This document shows positions 44,466 through 45,494 of a stretch of 45,494 nucleotides of DNA, piece by piece. Source of the stretch: a virus; IMG/VR virus record IMGVR_UViG_3300042890_003113, positions 1 to 45,494 of that record; one strand, 5' to 3'. The translations under genes were made by a program, and so were the position numbers. A model generated the notes under the pieces. It was not told where the DNA came from, made no database searches, and saw nothing but the letters and a program-made list of their open reading frames with translations. Every line of letters begins with the position of its first letter. Within the stretch, counting starts at the first letter, position 1.

Positions 44466-45019
44466 GGCTTTAGCAGTTCGATTACATTTTCTAATGTGTC
44501 TTTGGTAAGATTTTCAAATTCAGCCAATTCGGGATGGACGTCACCTTCGTGATCAACCAACACCCATTGTACTGCCGGATTGCTTGAGATGGCATCTCGG
44601 ATAAAACGCTGGTAATTTGTTGCTCGATGTGCTGTTAACCGATCTGCACTCTTGGGTCTTTCGGTCCAGTTGAATCCCAATAGTAGCACAACATCGCTTT
44701 GTCCAGACACTAGGTGTATGCTGATCAATTCGTCTTTGTTGTCTATTTCAAAAGTAAAACTACCTTCATACAGTCGTACCCCTCGGGGGCGATCTAGCTC
44801 GGCATAGATTGATGCTGGAACATACATATTGCACATTTCATTCATTTTGCGTTTTAACAACTCACGTGCTTTGCCTGCATCATTGCAAACAACATTGTCA
44901 GTGCTACACCCACGCCAGGTGCGCCAGCCACCCCAGATGGCAGCAATGTCTTTGAGCACAGTGACATCAACGTCTGGTGGTAACGCAGTGGAGTCTGCTA
45001 CAACCCAATTGATTCTCAT
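44462..45019 (-). CDS. Conserved-type phage protein
   Basis: This 185-aa protein begins MRINWVVADSTALPPDVDVT and contains AAIWGGWRTWRGCSTDNVVC, then NDAGKARELLKRKMNEMCNM and FTFEIDNKDELISIHLVSGQ. The WGGWRTWRGCxTDNVVC motif is a recognisable T4-like phage marker; function unknown. It overlaps the virion protein gene by 4 nt. Confidence 0.78.
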   Translation of the reverse strand: MRINWVVADSTALPPDVDVTVLKDIAAIWGGWRTWRGCSTDNVVCNDAGKARELLKRKMNEMCNMYVPASIYAELDRPRGVRLYEGSFTFEIDNKDELISIHLVSGQSDVVLLLGFNWTERPKSADRLTAHRATNYQRFIRDAISSNPAVQWVLVDHEGDVHPELAEFENLTKDTLENVIELLKP

Positions 45020-45494
45020 TCAACAGCCTTTAGTGTTTTCCATTTGTAGTTGCCCAGACACACCCAGGCAAAGGCACCATTGGGCATAGGATCAGCATTG
45101 AACACAATGTCGCCCTTGGTTCCGGAATAGTTGGGAACTGTTGTTCCGTGTCCTATCATGTACTGTGCCACACGCAATTTTTTAACAGCAGTTATGCCAT
45201 CTGTTCCAATGGTCAGTTGAGGTAATTTATTAACACCAATGTTCAGTGCTTGGTCGCGACTGGTGCCAATGTAGGCTTCTTGATTTTTGTACTTGCCCGC
45301 AGATATACTAATTTCTTCGTCCCAGACATTCAGAGCAGAGTCTGGATGTTCTGTATTAATGCCCAGCCGCTTTTTAACCACCACGACAGTTTCGTTTAAA
45401 CTGGTTTCGCCTTCGACTATTAGGTCTCGAAGGCGACCTACTTTTTGCAAGTTAATTTGTGTGATAGTTCGTGCCAACTGATTGCCAGCAACCA
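45016..45494 (-). CDS. Virion/tail-fibre protein, C-terminal part (5' end outside window)
   Basis: The frame is open to the right edge, so the start is not visible; a TTG at 45477 is not needed. The visible 159 residues have GRLRDLIVEGETSLNETVVV, LGINTEHPDSALNVWDEEIS, AYIGTSRDQALNIGVNKLPQ and the end GDIVFNADPMPNGAFAWVCL then GNYKWKTLKAVE. The C-terminal GDIVFNxxPxxGxxxWVCLG is typical of T4-like phage fibre/virion proteins. Confidence 0.75.
   Translation of the reverse strand, partial: VAGNQLARTITQINLQKVGRLRDLIVEGETSLNETVVVVKKRLGINTEHPDSALNVWDEEISISAGKYKNQEAYIGTSRDQALNIGVNKLPQLTIGTDGITAVKKLRVAQYMIGHGTTVPNYSGTKGDIVFNADPMPNGAFAWVCLGNYKWKTLKAVE

Noticed and set aside
1-45494. CRISPR array, IS element or integrase
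   Set aside because: No regular repeat-spacer series, transposase motifs, terminal inverted repeats or tyrosine recombinase motif were seen.

Overview
The window looks like part of a large T4-like (myovirus) phage genome, probably from an aquatic phage of a Gram-negative host. Evidence: dozens of short, tightly packed ORFs with 1-29 nt overlaps; tail-fibre-type proteins with a shared N-terminal domain; a SleB-type cell-wall hydrolase; UvsE; a tRNA; and host-type auxiliary genes (PstS, SOD, ErpA, ClpP, ADP-heptose genes). No terminase, capsid or replisome gene is present, so the phage assignment rests on gene style and fibre genes. ADP-heptose genes, lipoproteins and consensus sigma-70 promoters point to a Gram-negative host. 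Family-level taxonomy cannot be settled here.

Layout. 1-5378: one operon (promoter 5404-5432) of small phage genes, then translation initiation factor IF-1, a radical SAM protein, two SGNH hydrolases flanking a superoxide dismutase, ErpA, and the start of a fibre gene cut by the window edge. 5433-7900: FkbM methyltransferase, a membrane protein, the SleB hydrolase and a virion protein. 7976-15498: many small early genes, each short group with its own sigma-70 promoter, plus a DNA methyltransferase with a possible partner nuclease. 15470-19478: a surface-sugar cassette (HldD, SDR, split HldE, HAD phosphatase, cupin). 19530-23433: conserved phage genes, a second radical SAM protein, a CAU tRNA and an HTH protein. 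23576-26990 (+): tail fibre and lectin-domain protein. 27045-32814: radical SAM proteins 3 and 4, an entericidin-like lipoprotein and small early genes. 32807-37564: two ClpP-like proteases, a 2OG oxygenase-like protein, radical SAM protein 5 and a 528-aa unknown. 37656-39417: a secreted protein and a lipoprotein resembling FlgT/LPP20 proteins. 39546-45494: phasin-like protein, glycosyltransferase-like protein, PstS behind a PHO box, UvsE, and another fibre protein cut by the right edge.

Regulation is unusually readable. Twenty-one minus-strand promoters have a TTGAC-type -35, exactly 17 bp, and a TATAAT-type -10, many with an extended -10. In several the stop codon of the preceding gene lies inside or against the -35. 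In at least three the start codon sits where transcription should begin, implying leaderless mRNAs. Fibre, lysis-side and PstS genes instead follow TAAATA-type motifs like T4 late promoters.

Themes: (i) five N-terminal-twitch radical SAM paralogues in 33 kb; (ii) surface-carbohydrate chemistry (heptose cassette, FkbM, glycosyltransferase-like, SGNH hydrolases); (iii) host takeover or stress genes (IF-1, SOD, ErpA, PstS, ClpP); (iv) an envelope-protein pair resembling flagellar outer-ring components. All functions are read from translated motifs without database searches.
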